Below, piece by piece: positions 55,739-63,885 of a stretch of DNA of 64,000 nt. Origin of the DNA: Mycobacterium sp. Lineage in GTDB: Bacteria; Actinomycetota; Actinomycetes; Mycobacteriales; Mycobacteriaceae. The notes under the pieces were generated by a model, which saw nothing but the letters and a program-made list of their open reading frames with translations, was not told the origin of the DNA and made no database searches. The stretch is taken from assembly GCF_002863225.1 (NCBI RefSeq), contig NZ_PKEK01000099.1, positions 45,095 to 109,094 of the forward strand. Reading direction: 5' to 3'. Numbering within the stretch: the stretch's first letter is position 1; each line of letters starts with the position of its first letter. The position numbers were made by a program, and so were the translations under genes.

Positions 55739-56968
55739 GTGATCACCGCCCGTGGACGACTTGCCCTGGCCGCCGGCGCCGGCGCGCGCTGGGCGTCACG
55801 AGTGACCGGCCGGGGCGCCGGTGCGATGATCGGCGGCCTGGTCGCGATGACGCTGGACCGGTCCATCCTGCGGCAGCTCGGCGCCGGTCGGCGCTCGGTG
55901 GTGGTCACCGGCACCAACGGCAAGTCGACGACCACCCGGATGACAGCGGCCGCGCTGCGAACACTCGGCGGTGTGGCCACCAATGCCGAGGGCGCCAACA
56001 TGGATGCCGGGCTGATCGCCGCGCTGGCCGCCGACCGGTCCGCGTCGCTGGCCGTTCTCGAGGTCGACGAGATGCACGTGCCACACGTCGCGGACGCGAT
56101 CGAGCCCGATGTGCTGATCCTGCTCAACCTGTCCCGGGACCAACTGGACCGCGTCGGCGAGATCAATGTGATCGAGCGGCGGTTGCGAGCCGGGCTGGCC
56201 GCTCATCCGCACGCGGTCGTGGTGGCCAATTGCGACGACGTGCTGATGACGTCAGCCGCCTACGACCACAACGGCGTGGTCTGGGTCGCCGCCGGCGGCA
56301 GTTGGGCGGCCGACTCGGTCAGCTGCCCGCGCAGTGGCGAGGTGATCGTTCGCGAGCACGGCCACTGGTATTCGACCGGCGCCGACTTCAAGCGGCCCAG
56401 CCCGCAGTGGTGGTTCGACGACGAGACGCTGTACGGCCCAGACGGATTGGCGTTACCGATGCGACTCGCGCTGCCGGGCGTGGTGAATCGGGGCAACGCG
56501 GCGCAAGCGGTGGCCGCGGCCGTCGCGCTGGGCGCCGATCCGGCCGCCGCGGTGGCCGCGGTGGGCGGCGTCGACGAGGTCGCCGGGCGGTACCGGACCA
56601 TCGAGGTCGGCGCGCACTCCGTGCGAATGTTGTTGGCCAAGAACCCGGCCGGCTGGCAGGAAGCGCTGTCGATGGTCAACAGGAATGCGGCCGGCCTGGT
56701 GATCGCGGTCAACGGTCAGGTGCCCGACGGCGAAGACCTGTCCTGGCTGTGGGACGTCCGCTTCGAGCATCTCGCGGAGACTGCGGTGGTGGCGGCCGGT
56801 GAACGCGGCACCGATCTCGCCGTGCGGCTGGGTTACGCCGACGTCGATCACACCCTGATCCACGACACCCTGGCCGCGATCGCGTCCTGCCCGCCCGGAC
56901 CGGTCGAGGTGCTCGCCAACTACACCGCGTTTCTGCAGCTGCAGCGCCGATTGGCGCGCCATGGCTGA
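55739..56968 (+). CDS. murT: Lipid II isoglutaminyl synthase, Mur ligase-like subunit MurT
   Basis: 409 residues from GTG 55739. The Mur ligase ATP site VVTGTNGKSTTTRM (about 58-67) and VLEVDEMHV are followed by a C-terminal DUF1727 domain. With GatD it amidates D-Glu of the peptidoglycan stem to D-isoGln. The zinc ribbon with four cysteines known from S. aureus MurT is not visible: only VVANCDD and VSCPRSG supply cysteines there. The stop overlaps the gatD start by eight bases. From memory, Rv3712. Confidence 0.93.
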   Translation: MITARGRLALAAGAGARWASRVTGRGAGAMIGGLVAMTLDRSILRQLGAGRRSVVVTGTNGKSTTTRMTAAALRTLGGVATNAEGANMDAGLIAALAADRSASLAVLEVDEMHVPHVADAIEPDVLILLNLSRDQLDRVGEINVIERRLRAGLAAHPHAVVVANCDDVLMTSAAYDHNGVVWVAAGGSWAADSVSCPRSGEVIVREHGHWYSTGADFKRPSPQWWFDDETLYGPDGLALPMRLALPGVVNRGNAAQAVAAAVALGADPAAAVAAVGGVDEVAGRYRTIEVGAHSVRMLLAKNPAGWQEALSMVNRNAAGLVIAVNGQVPDGEDLSWLWDVRFEHLAETAVVAAGERGTDLAVRLGYADVDHTLIHDTLAAIASCPPGPVEVLANYTAFLQLQRRLARHG

Positions 56969-57665
56969 CTCGGCAATTCGGATCGGCCTCGTTCTGCCCG
57001 ACGTGATGGGCACCTACGGCGACGGCGGTAACGCGGCGGTGCTGCGGCAGCGACTGCGACTGCGGGGCATCGCCGCCGAGATCATCGAGATCACGCTCGC
57101 CGACCCGGTGCCCGACAGCCTCGACCTGTACACGCTCGGCGGTGCCGAGGACTACGCGCAGCGGCTGGCCACCAAACACCTCACCCGCTACCCGGGACTG
57201 CAGCGCGCCGCGGGTCGCGGCGCGCCGGTCCTGGCGATCTGCGCGGCCATCCAGGTGCTCGGTCACTGGTACGAGACGTCGGCCGGTGAGCGGGTCGACG
57301 GGGTCGGGTTGATCGACCTGACCACCTCGCCGCAGCCCACGCGGACGATCGGCGAACTGGTCACCACCCCGCTGCTGGCCGGGTTGACCGCGCCGTTGAC
57401 CGGCTTCGAAAACCACCGGGGCGGAACGGTTCTCGGCCCGGCCGCGACGCCGCTGGGCGCGGTCAAGAAGGGTGCCGGCAACCGCCTGGGTGACGGCGTG
57501 GACGGCGCGGTGCAGGGCAGCGTGTTCGCGACCTACATGCATGGCCCCTGCCTGGCGCGCAACCCCGAGTTCGCCGACCAGCTACTGGGCCGGGTGGTCG
57601 GTGAGCTCGCGCCGCTGGAGCTGCCTGAGGTGGATCTGCTTCGCCGCGAACGACTTCGGGCCTGA
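56961..57665 (+). CDS. gatD: Lipid II isoglutaminyl synthase, glutamine amidotransferase subunit GatD
   Basis: 234 residues of the CobB/CobQ-like class I amidotransferase fold: DVMGTYGDGGN, nucleophile Cys94 in LAICAAIQVLG, and His194 in TYMHGPCLARN. It delivers ammonia from glutamine to MurT. Overlap with murT by eight bases supports stoichiometric production. From memory, Rv3713. The gene is convergent with recR, with two stem structures in the gap. Confidence 0.94.
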   Translation: MADSAIRIGLVLPDVMGTYGDGGNAAVLRQRLRLRGIAAEIIEITLADPVPDSLDLYTLGGAEDYAQRLATKHLTRYPGLQRAAGRGAPVLAICAAIQVLGHWYETSAGERVDGVGLIDLTTSPQPTRTIGELVTTPLLAGLTAPLTGFENHRGGTVLGPAATPLGAVKKGAGNRLGDGVDGAVQGSVFATYMHGPCLARNPEFADQLLGRVVGELAPLELPEVDLLRRERLRA

Positions 57666-57666
57666 G

Positions 57667-57722
57667 CTCTCGGGCGTCACACCAGCCTCGTGTGCAACGA
57701 GAGGGCCGGGGCACTCTTTTTT
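57667..57722 (+). terminator. Hairpin and T-run after gatD
   Basis: Outer stem CTCTCG (57667-57672) pairs with CGAGAG (57698-57703), with an inner stem CACAC/GTGTG. A TTTTTT run (57717-57722) follows 13 bases later. This spacing is longer than ideal, so termination strength is uncertain. Confidence 0.5.
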
Positions 57723-57728
57723 CGTTTT

Positions 57729-57776
57729 GTCACCACGGGCGATATCACGTTGGCCGGTGATATCGCAGGTGGTGAC
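57729..57776. terminator. Large inverted repeat (20-bp arms) between convergent gatD and recR
   Basis: Arms 57729-57748 and 57757-57776 match at 18 of 20 positions around loop GTTGGCCG; each arm includes GCGATATCAC or its complement. It is the strongest inverted repeat seen in the window. No U-tract follows on either strand. Its position between convergent stops suggests a bidirectional terminator; a protein-binding site is the alternative. Confidence 0.6.
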
Positions 57777-57829
57777 GATTCCAACCAAGGGTTAGTGGTC
57801 GGAGTCAGGTGCGCGTGTTGCCCGTGTGA

Positions 57830-58441
57830 CTAAGCCATCGCGCGGCGGCCGGTCAGCGCCCGGCCCAGGGTCAGCTCGTCGGCGAATTCCAGGTCGCCGC
57901 CCATCGGCAGGCCGGACGCGATCCGGCTCACGGTCAGCCCGGGAATATCGCGCAGCATCCGGACCAGATAGGTGGCCGTCGCCTCGCCTTCGGTGTTGGG
58001 GTCGGTCGCGATGATCACCTCGGTGATGTCGACCCCGTCGACCTGTTCGCCGATCCGGTTCAGCAGCTCGCGAATTCGCAGCTGGTCCGGTCCGACGCCG
58101 GACAGGGGATCCAATGCGCCGCCCAGCACGTGATAGCGACCGCGGAATTCACGGGTGCGCTCGACGGCCTGGACGTCCTTGGGCTCCTCGACGACGCAGA
58201 CCAGAGTGCCGTCGCGGCGCGGGTCCGCGCAGATGCGACAGCGCTCGTCGTCGGAGACGTTGCCGCACACGGCGCAGAACCGGACTCCGTTGCGAACCTT
58301 GGCCAGCACCGCGGTGAGCCGGTCGATGTCCGGCGGCTCAACGGACAGCAGATGAAAAGCAATGCGCTGGGCGCTCTTCGGCCCGATACCCGGCAGCTTG
58401 CCGAGCTCGTCGATCAGATCCTGGACCGGTCCTTCAAACAC
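57830..58441 (-). CDS. recR: Recombination mediator protein RecR
   Basis: 203 residues, the family's standard length. The HhH motif LGKLPGIGPKSAQRIAFHLL, four zinc cysteines (FCAVCGNVSDDERCRICADP), and a TOPRIM domain (VVEEPKDVQAVERT, ATDPNTEGEATATYL) are all complete. It acts with RecO (and RecF) to load RecA. GTG 58441 gives VFEGPVQDL as expected. It overlaps the ybaB stop by eight bases. From memory, Rv3715c. Confidence 0.96.
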   Translation of the reverse strand: MFEGPVQDLIDELGKLPGIGPKSAQRIAFHLLSVEPPDIDRLTAVLAKVRNGVRFCAVCGNVSDDERCRICADPRRDGTLVCVVEEPKDVQAVERTREFRGRYHVLGGALDPLSGVGPDQLRIRELLNRIGEQVDGVDITEVIIATDPNTEGEATATYLVRMLRDIPGLTVSRIASGLPMGGDLEFADELTLGRALTGRRAMA

Positions 58442-58763
58442 CCAGTGCGCCGCCGCCCAAGCCACCCGCCAGCGGACCGAGCTGTTGCTGCGCCAGCGCC
58501 GCGACCTGTTTGGCGGCGTCGGCGAGCGCGCCGACCAGCAGGTCCTGCAGCGTCTCGACATCTTCGGGGTCGACGACCTTGGGGTCGATCTTCACCGCGA
58601 CCACCTCGCCGCTGCCCTTGACCGTGACTTCCACCAGATCGCCGCCGGCCTTGCCCACCACCTCCGAGGCGATCAGCCGCTGCTGGGCCTCCATCAGCTG
58701 TGCTTGCATTTGCTGAGCCTGGGCGAGCAACGCCGACATATCGGGCTGGCCTCCGGGTTGCAT
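58434..58763 (-). CDS. YbaB/EbfC family nucleoid-associated protein
   Basis: 109 residues. LLAQAQQMQAQLMEAQQRLI is the N-terminal helix, followed by GKAGGDLVEVTVKGSGEVV, then KIDPKVVDPEDVETLQDLL and a Gly-rich tail. YbaB/EbfC binds DNA as a tweezer-like dimer, and its gene sits before recR in most bacteria, as here. ATG 58763 fits the family start. From memory, Rv3716c. Confidence 0.93.
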   Translation of the reverse strand: MQPGGQPDMSALLAQAQQMQAQLMEAQQRLIASEVVGKAGGDLVEVTVKGSGEVVAVKIDPKVVDPEDVETLQDLLVGALADAAKQVAALAQQQLGPLAGGLGGGALGV

Positions 58764-58861
58764 GACAGTCCCCTTGCGTCTTGGTATCGACTTGGTTTCG
58801 CCTGCGCCGTGCGGGCGGTTCAGAGTTCCAAGCCTAGACGGCGCCGGGCTAACGTGGCGGC

Positions 58862-59638
58862 GTGCGCATACCTCACCGTCTACGTGTCGGGCCCCCGGCG
58901 GCATTGGCCGCGGCGGCCATGATCACCGTCGCCGCCGTCGTCGCACCCGCACCGCCGAGCGCACTGGCGGCACCCGGAAGCATCGCCGGCATGATCGTCT
59001 TCCTCGATCCCGGCCACAACGGCGCCAACGACGGCTCGATCAGCCGCCAGGTGCCCACCGGTCGCGGCGGCACCAAGGACTGCCAGGCCAGCGGGACCAC
59101 CACCAACAGCGGCTACCCCGAACACACCTTCACCTGGGACACCACGCTGCGACTCCGGGCCGCCCTCAACGCACTCGGGGCCCGGACCGCCATGTCGCGC
59201 GGCGACGACTCCACCGTCGGCCCGTGTGTGGATCAGCGCGCCGCGATGGCGAACGCTCTGCACCCGAACGCGATCGTCAGCATTCACGCCGACGGCGGAC
59301 CGGCGGGCGGCCGGGGCTTCCACGTCAACTACTCGGCACCGCCGCTCAACCAGGCCCAGGCCGGGCCGGCCGTTCAGCTCGCCCGGGTGATGCGCGACCA
59401 GATGCAAGCCTCGGGAATTCCGCCGGCCAGCTACATCGGCCAGGACGGCCTCTACGGGCGTTCAGACCTGGCCGGGCTGAACCTGGCGCAGTACCCCTCG
59501 GTTCTGGTGGAGTGCGGCAACATGAAGAACCCGGTCGACTCGGCGCTGATGGAGAGCCCGGAGGGACGGCAGAAATACGCCGACGCAGTCGCCCGGGGTG
59601 TTGCGGCGTTCCTCGGCGGCCAGGCCGCCGCCCGCTAA
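58862..59638 (+). CDS. Secreted N-acetylmuramoyl-L-alanine amidase (Ami1 type)
   Basis: 258 residues from GTG 58862. Signal peptide about 1-37 (APPSALAAPG). The Amidase_3 zinc site is complete: His52 in LDPGHNG, Glu87 in GYPEHTF, His142 in SIHADGG, with catalytic Glu217 in LVECGNM. It cleaves the amide between MurNAc and the stem peptide and helps cell separation. Two cysteines (TKDCQAS, VGPCVD) likely form the known disulfide. Divergent from ybaB across 98 bases. From memory, Rv3717. Confidence 0.94.
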   Translation: MRIPHRLRVGPPAALAAAAMITVAAVVAPAPPSALAAPGSIAGMIVFLDPGHNGANDGSISRQVPTGRGGTKDCQASGTTTNSGYPEHTFTWDTTLRLRAALNALGARTAMSRGDDSTVGPCVDQRAAMANALHPNAIVSIHADGGPAGGRGFHVNYSAPPLNQAQAGPAVQLARVMRDQMQASGIPPASYIGQDGLYGRSDLAGLNLAQYPSVLVECGNMKNPVDSALMESPEGRQKYADAVARGVAAFLGGQAAAR

Positions 59639-59691
59639 GCCCCGATCGTCCGACTTCTCCTCAGGCCGTTCCGGCCTGCATCGTCGTCGGG

Positions 59692-60138
59692 CTAGCCCCG
59701 ACCGCTCTCGACTTCCCGCTTCAGGTTCGCCAGCACCTCGGCCTGAATCTTCTTCAAGCCCAACGGCGCGAACGTCTTCTCGAAGAAGCCCTTCACACCT
59801 CCGGCGCCCTTCCACGTCGTGGTGACGGTGACGCTGGAACCCGGTCCGGCCGGCGCGACCGTCCAGTTGGTCACCAGCGTCGAGTTGGCGTCCTTCTCGA
59901 TGACGGCGTGTCCGGCGACGTCGACGCTGGCCTTGACGTCGCGGACGCGCGACTTGGTGGCCTGCAGCTTCCAGCTGGCAACGGTGCCCTGCCCCTGCCC
60001 GCCCTCGAGCACCTGGTAGTCGTGGTAGTGCGAGGACAGGATCTTGGGCCGGACGTCCCGGTAGTCACCAACGGCGGTCAGCACGGCGGCGGGCTCAGCG
60101 TTGACCAGGATCGTGCTGGCGGCACTGACGTTTCCCAT
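59692..60138 (-). CDS. SRPBCC/polyketide cyclase-like protein
   Basis: 148 residues of the START/Bet v1-like SRPBCC superfamily: ASTILVNAEPAAVLTAVGDY at the start, a WTVAPAGPGSSVTVTTTW strand and a long C-terminal helix (FFEKTFAPLGLKKIQAEVL). Such proteins bind hydrophobic ligands or act as cyclases; no catalytic residue is evident. Start ATG 60138. From memory, Rv3718c. M. tuberculosis has Rv3719-Rv3720 next, which are absent here and replaced by a P450. Confidence 0.88.
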   Translation of the reverse strand: MGNVSAASTILVNAEPAAVLTAVGDYRDVRPKILSSHYHDYQVLEGGQGQGTVASWKLQATKSRVRDVKASVDVAGHAVIEKDANSTLVTNWTVAPAGPGSSVTVTTTWKGAGGVKGFFEKTFAPLGLKKIQAEVLANLKREVESGRG

Positions 60139-60200
60139 TAGGCGTTACTCCTCTGCGCGGGCGTATCTCGCCGACCAGCGTATAGGTGGCCGCGCCGGCC

Positions 60201-61694
60201 CTAGGCGCTGAGGCGGCCAGATCCGCCCTGAACCGACTGCCCACGCGCCGACGCGGCACGCTTCTGCAGACGGAGCCGAAATCCCCTCGGCTTCAACGTG
60301 ATCGACTCCGATATCTTCAGCCGATACTTGCTGTCGGCGGTCAGGTCGTAGCGGTGCAGAATCAACGCGAGCGTTAACACCGCCTCGTGCAGCGCGAACT
60401 GTCGACCGATGCAGGCCCGCTGACCCGTGCCGAACGGCTTGTAGGCGTGTGCGCGACTCTTCATCTGACCGGGCGCGAAACGGTCAGGGTCGAACCGCTC
60501 GGGGTCCGGCCACACCCGCGGGTCGCGCTGCACGAGCGGCAGCACCACCAGCACCCACTGGCCCTTCTTGATCCGGTAGCGCCCACCCAGCACGGTGTCG
60601 TCGTGTGCCACGCGCAGGTAACCGGGCGCGGTGGGCCACAACCGCAGTGCCTCGTCGAGCACCGCCCGCACAAAGCGAAGTTTCGCGACATCACCGTAGG
60701 CCGGCTCGGGGTCGTCCTGCGCACCCCACAGCGCGTCTACTTCCGCAGTGGCCCGCGCCAGCAGCTCAGGATTCTGGGTGAGGTAGTACAGCGCGAAAGA
60801 CAATGCGCCCGAAGTGGTCTCGTGTCCTGCGACGATGAACGTGATGACCTGCTGACGGATGTTGACCGGGTCCAGCCGACGTCCGGTCTGCGGATGGGTG
60901 GCGTTCAGCATCAGGTCGAGCAGGTCGGGCGTGCCGGGAGCGGCGCCGTCGCGACGGGCCTCGATCACGTCGTCGACGATGCGGCCCATCACAGCGCCGG
61001 AGCGCCGGATCGCCGGCTGCAGCAGCCTGGTCAGCGGCGGGAACGTCGACCAGCTGGCGTACTTCAGCACCCGGTTCATCGACGAGATGAAAGTGTGCGG
61101 CCGGCGCCGGTCGAAGGAACCGAAGGGGTAGCCGAACCCGGCCCGACCGATGGATTCCAGAGCCAGGCGCGTCATGTCCGCGGTGACGTCCACCCGGCGT
61201 CCATCGTCGGCGACACCGTCCCAGTTGACCAGCATCTCCCGGATCGTCTGCACCATGATCGAGTGGTAACCCTGCATCGCTTCGCGACTGAAGGCGGGCT
61301 TCAGGATGTCGTGGGCAAGCTTCCAATTCGGATTGTCGGTCTCGACGGTGATCAGCGCGTCCCCGATAACCTCGCGCAGCGGCGCGAGGTGGTGTCCCAC
61401 GTACTTTCCGAAGCGGGTTTCGTCGTGCACCTCGGCGACCAGATCGAGTCCGCTGACGGCGACCATCTCCGTGCCGAGCATCTTGCGCGCCGAGATCGGG
61501 CCCAGCTTCTCCGTCTGCGGCAGCGACGACTGGAACGGGGTGCGGGGATTCAGCCCGAGGACGTCGCCGACGAACGGCACCCGGTAGGGCGGATGGGGAA
61601 GGTCGCCGGTGTCGATGATCGCGCGGTTACGCGGCTCCGAAGTACCTGACGTACCGGGCGCGGCTTCCGACGGCCGCATACTAACCGTGGTCAT
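60201..61694 (-). CDS. Cytochrome P450, CYP102-like heme domain without reductase
   Basis: 497 residues. P450 signatures: FIVAGHETTSGALSFALYYL (I helix), EALRLWPTAP (K helix ExxR), and FGTGQRACIGRQFALHEA with heme-ligand Cys428. The C-terminus ITLKPRGFRLRLQKR and the N-terminus LGPISARKMLGTEMVAVSG resemble the heme domain of CYP102 (P450 BM3), a fatty-acid hydroxylase. Here the gene ends after the heme domain, so it needs separate redox partners. The first about 30 residues are Ser/Pro-rich. Upstream is AT-rich with palindromes. Confidence 0.92.
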   Translation of the reverse strand: MTTVSMRPSEAAPGTSGTSEPRNRAIIDTGDLPHPPYRVPFVGDVLGLNPRTPFQSSLPQTEKLGPISARKMLGTEMVAVSGLDLVAEVHDETRFGKYVGHHLAPLREVIGDALITVETDNPNWKLAHDILKPAFSREAMQGYHSIMVQTIREMLVNWDGVADDGRRVDVTADMTRLALESIGRAGFGYPFGSFDRRRPHTFISSMNRVLKYASWSTFPPLTRLLQPAIRRSGAVMGRIVDDVIEARRDGAAPGTPDLLDLMLNATHPQTGRRLDPVNIRQQVITFIVAGHETTSGALSFALYYLTQNPELLARATAEVDALWGAQDDPEPAYGDVAKLRFVRAVLDEALRLWPTAPGYLRVAHDDTVLGGRYRIKKGQWVLVVLPLVQRDPRVWPDPERFDPDRFAPGQMKSRAHAYKPFGTGQRACIGRQFALHEAVLTLALILHRYDLTADSKYRLKISESITLKPRGFRLRLQKRAASARGQSVQGGSGRLSA

Positions 61695-61740
61695 ATTCTG
61701 AGTATTACATACTATTTGCCTGATTAGATAGCCAGAATAT
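61693..61740. promoter_or_regulatory. AT-rich palindromic region upstream of the P450
   Basis: Arms ATATTCTG (61693-61700) and CAGAATAT (61733-61740) are exact inverted repeats, and AGTAT-TAC-ATACT (61701-61713) is a short palindrome between them. The left arm touches the P450 start codon. The stretch is far richer in AT than its surroundings. It is a candidate repressor operator or promoter; no regulator gene is adjacent. Confidence 0.5.
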
Positions 61741-61783
61741 TACTAGTGGTCTCAGGCATGCCAGCGCCGACGCGGCCGCACGA

Positions 61784-63739
61784 CTAGGCGTTGTCGATGC
61801 GGCGGGCGCCCAATTCGTTCTGCAGGAGTTCCAGCGCGACCTCTTCGGGGTCGCGGCGCGGTGTCGACGCATCGTCGTCATTCGCCTCGGCGAGCATGCT
61901 CTCTTCCTCGGCTCGCTGATCCGATTCCCGGTCGGCGGACGGTTCGGGCGGCGGAGGTGGCGGCGGGACCACTCGACGGGGTCGCTCGATCGGCGGCGGC
62001 GCGGCCTTGGGTTCCGGCGCCGCTGCCGTCGGCGCACCGGTCTCGCAGCGCACACGCCAATCCACACCCAGCGCATCCTTGAGCGCCTCGGCGATGACGT
62101 CGGCATTGCGCTGTTCGCTCAGTCGCTTGGCCAGCGGCGCCGAGTCGTGGCTCAGCACCAACGTGTTGCCCTCGACAGCGCGGACGGTCGCACCGGCCAG
62201 CATGACCTCGGTGGTCCTGCTGCGCTGGCGGACCTTGTCGCGCACGGTCGGCCAGAGGGTGCGCACCGCTGCCGCGTTCGGCTCGCCCGTACCCACGGGT
62301 GCCGGGCTCTCCTCGACCGCGACGGGCTCGACCTCGACCTCGACCTGAGCCGGCTCGGGCGCGATCGAAGCCGGCTCGGGTTCGGCCGGACGCTCGGGCT
62401 GGACCGGCTCGGGCTGGGCCGGCTCGGGCTGGGCCGGCTCGGGCTCGGCGGCGACCACCGGGGGCGGCTGGGGCGCCGCCTGCGGGGGCGCCTGGTGTGG
62501 GGGCGCCGCCTGTGCCGCCGCGACCGACGGCCGGACGTAGGCGGGTTGCACCGCCACCGCCGCCTGCTCGCCGGCTGGAATCGACATGTCCAGTCGCGTC
62601 TCGATGCGCTCGACCCGTTGCAGCAGAGCCGATTCGGCGTCGCTGGCCGACGGCAGCAGCAGCCTCGCGCAGATCACCTCGAGTAGCAGGCGGGGCGCCG
62701 TCGCGCCGCGCATCTCGGTCAGGCCGGCGTGCACCACCTCGGCATAGCGGGTGAGCGTCGCCGGGCCCAGCCGGGTCGCCTGCTCGCGCATCCGGTCCAG
62801 CACATCCTCGGGCGCATCGACCACTCCTCGTGATGTGGCATCCGGAACTGCTTGCAGCACAAGGAGATCGCGGAATCGCTCCAACAGGTCGGTGGCGAAG
62901 CGACGCGGGTCGTGGCCGGCATCGATCACCGATTCCACGGCCCCGAACAACGCCGCGGCGTCCCCGGCGCCCAGCGCGTCGACGGATTCGTCGATCAGCG
63001 CCATGTCGGTGGCGCCCAGCAAGCCCAACGCCCGCTGGTAGTTGACCCGGTTACCTTCGGCGCCGGCCAGCAACTGGTCGAGCACCGACAGCGTGTCGCG
63101 GGGCGAACCGCCACCGGCGCGGATCACCAGCGGGTAGACGGCGTCGTCGACGATCACGTCCTCGTGGGCGCAGATCCCCTCGATCAGGCCGCGCATGGTC
63201 CTGGGTGGCAGCAGCCGAAACGGGTAGTGGTGGGTCCGCGAGCGGATGGTCGGCAGCACTTTCTCCGGTTCGGTGGTGGCGAACACGAAGATGAGGTGGT
63301 CGGGTGGCTCTTCGACGATCTTGAGCAGCGCGTTGAATCCCGCGGTGGTGACCATGTGCGCCTCGTCGACGATGAACACGCGGTAGCGCGACTGGGCCGG
63401 TGCGTAGAACGCCCGGTCGCGTAACTCCCGGGTGTCGTCGACACCACCATGGCTGGCCGCGTCGAGTTCGACGACGTCGATAGTGCCGGATCCGTTGGGC
63501 GCCAATCCGACACAGGAGTCACAGACCCCGCACGGGGTGGCGGTCGGACCCTGCTCGCAGTTCAGCGAGCGGGCCAGGATGCGCGCCGACGAGGTCTTGC
63601 CGCAGCCGCGCGGGCCGGAGAAGAGGTAGGCGTGGTTGATTCGGCCGGCGGTCAGTGCGGTCGACAGTGGCTCGGTGACGTGCTCCTGCCCCACCACTTC
63701 GGCGAAGGTCGCAGGACGGTACTTGCGGTAGAGAGCCAC
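61784..63739 (-). CDS. dnaX: DNA polymerase III subunit gamma/tau
   Basis: 651 residues from GTG 63739. AAA+ clamp-loader ATPase: Walker A SGPRGCGKTS (about 42-49), zinc cysteines CEQG, PCGVCDSC, Walker B VFIVDEAHM, sensor 1 ATTEPEKV. After about residue 365 comes a Pro/Glu/Gln-rich linker (EPAQPEPAQPEPVQPE) and a C-terminal tau-type domain (VRTLWPTVRDKVRQRSRTTE). No slippery A-tract for gamma frameshifting was seen. From memory, Rv3721c. Confidence 0.95.
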   Translation of the reverse strand: MALYRKYRPATFAEVVGQEHVTEPLSTALTAGRINHAYLFSGPRGCGKTSSARILARSLNCEQGPTATPCGVCDSCVGLAPNGSGTIDVVELDAASHGGVDDTRELRDRAFYAPAQSRYRVFIVDEAHMVTTAGFNALLKIVEEPPDHLIFVFATTEPEKVLPTIRSRTHHYPFRLLPPRTMRGLIEGICAHEDVIVDDAVYPLVIRAGGGSPRDTLSVLDQLLAGAEGNRVNYQRALGLLGATDMALIDESVDALGAGDAAALFGAVESVIDAGHDPRRFATDLLERFRDLLVLQAVPDATSRGVVDAPEDVLDRMREQATRLGPATLTRYAEVVHAGLTEMRGATAPRLLLEVICARLLLPSASDAESALLQRVERIETRLDMSIPAGEQAAVAVQPAYVRPSVAAAQAAPPHQAPPQAAPQPPPVVAAEPEPAQPEPAQPEPVQPERPAEPEPASIAPEPAQVEVEVEPVAVEESPAPVGTGEPNAAAVRTLWPTVRDKVRQRSRTTEVMLAGATVRAVEGNTLVLSHDSAPLAKRLSEQRNADVIAEALKDALGVDWRVRCETGAPTAAAPEPKAAPPPIERPRRVVPPPPPPPEPSADRESDQRAEEESMLAEANDDDASTPRRDPEEVALELLQNELGARRIDNA

Positions 63740-63753
63740 GGTCAGAGGCTACC

Positions 63754-63842
63754 CAGCCCGTCCGACGATGCGAACCCCGAAGGGGTCCGTTGAGGAGGCG
63801 GGCAATCCCAGCCAGCCCGTCCGACGATGCGAACCCCGAAGG
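63754..63842. repeat. Direct repeat of 30 bp upstream of dnaX
   Basis: The sequence starting CAGCCCGTCCGACGATGCGA and ending ACCCCGAAGG occurs at 63754-63783 and again at 63813-63842, a period of 59. The first copy is followed by GGGTCC, giving a small CCCC/GGGG stem. A GAGGAGGCGGG segment between the copies is also found in the MIRU-like repeats, so this may be a remnant of one. Confidence 0.75.
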
Positions 63843-63885
63843 CCCTCATCCGCCGAGATCGACGCTGGCGTGCCGGCCACTCGCT

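Noticed and set aside
55057..56802. 581-codon plus-strand frame across the exonuclease and murT
   Set aside because: It is antisense to the exonuclease and out of frame with murT, and contains translated palindromic repeats; no domain is present.
61784..63739. Programmed frameshift in dnaX to make gamma
   Set aside because: No A-rich slippery heptamer or following stem was found; the frame encodes full tau without interruption.
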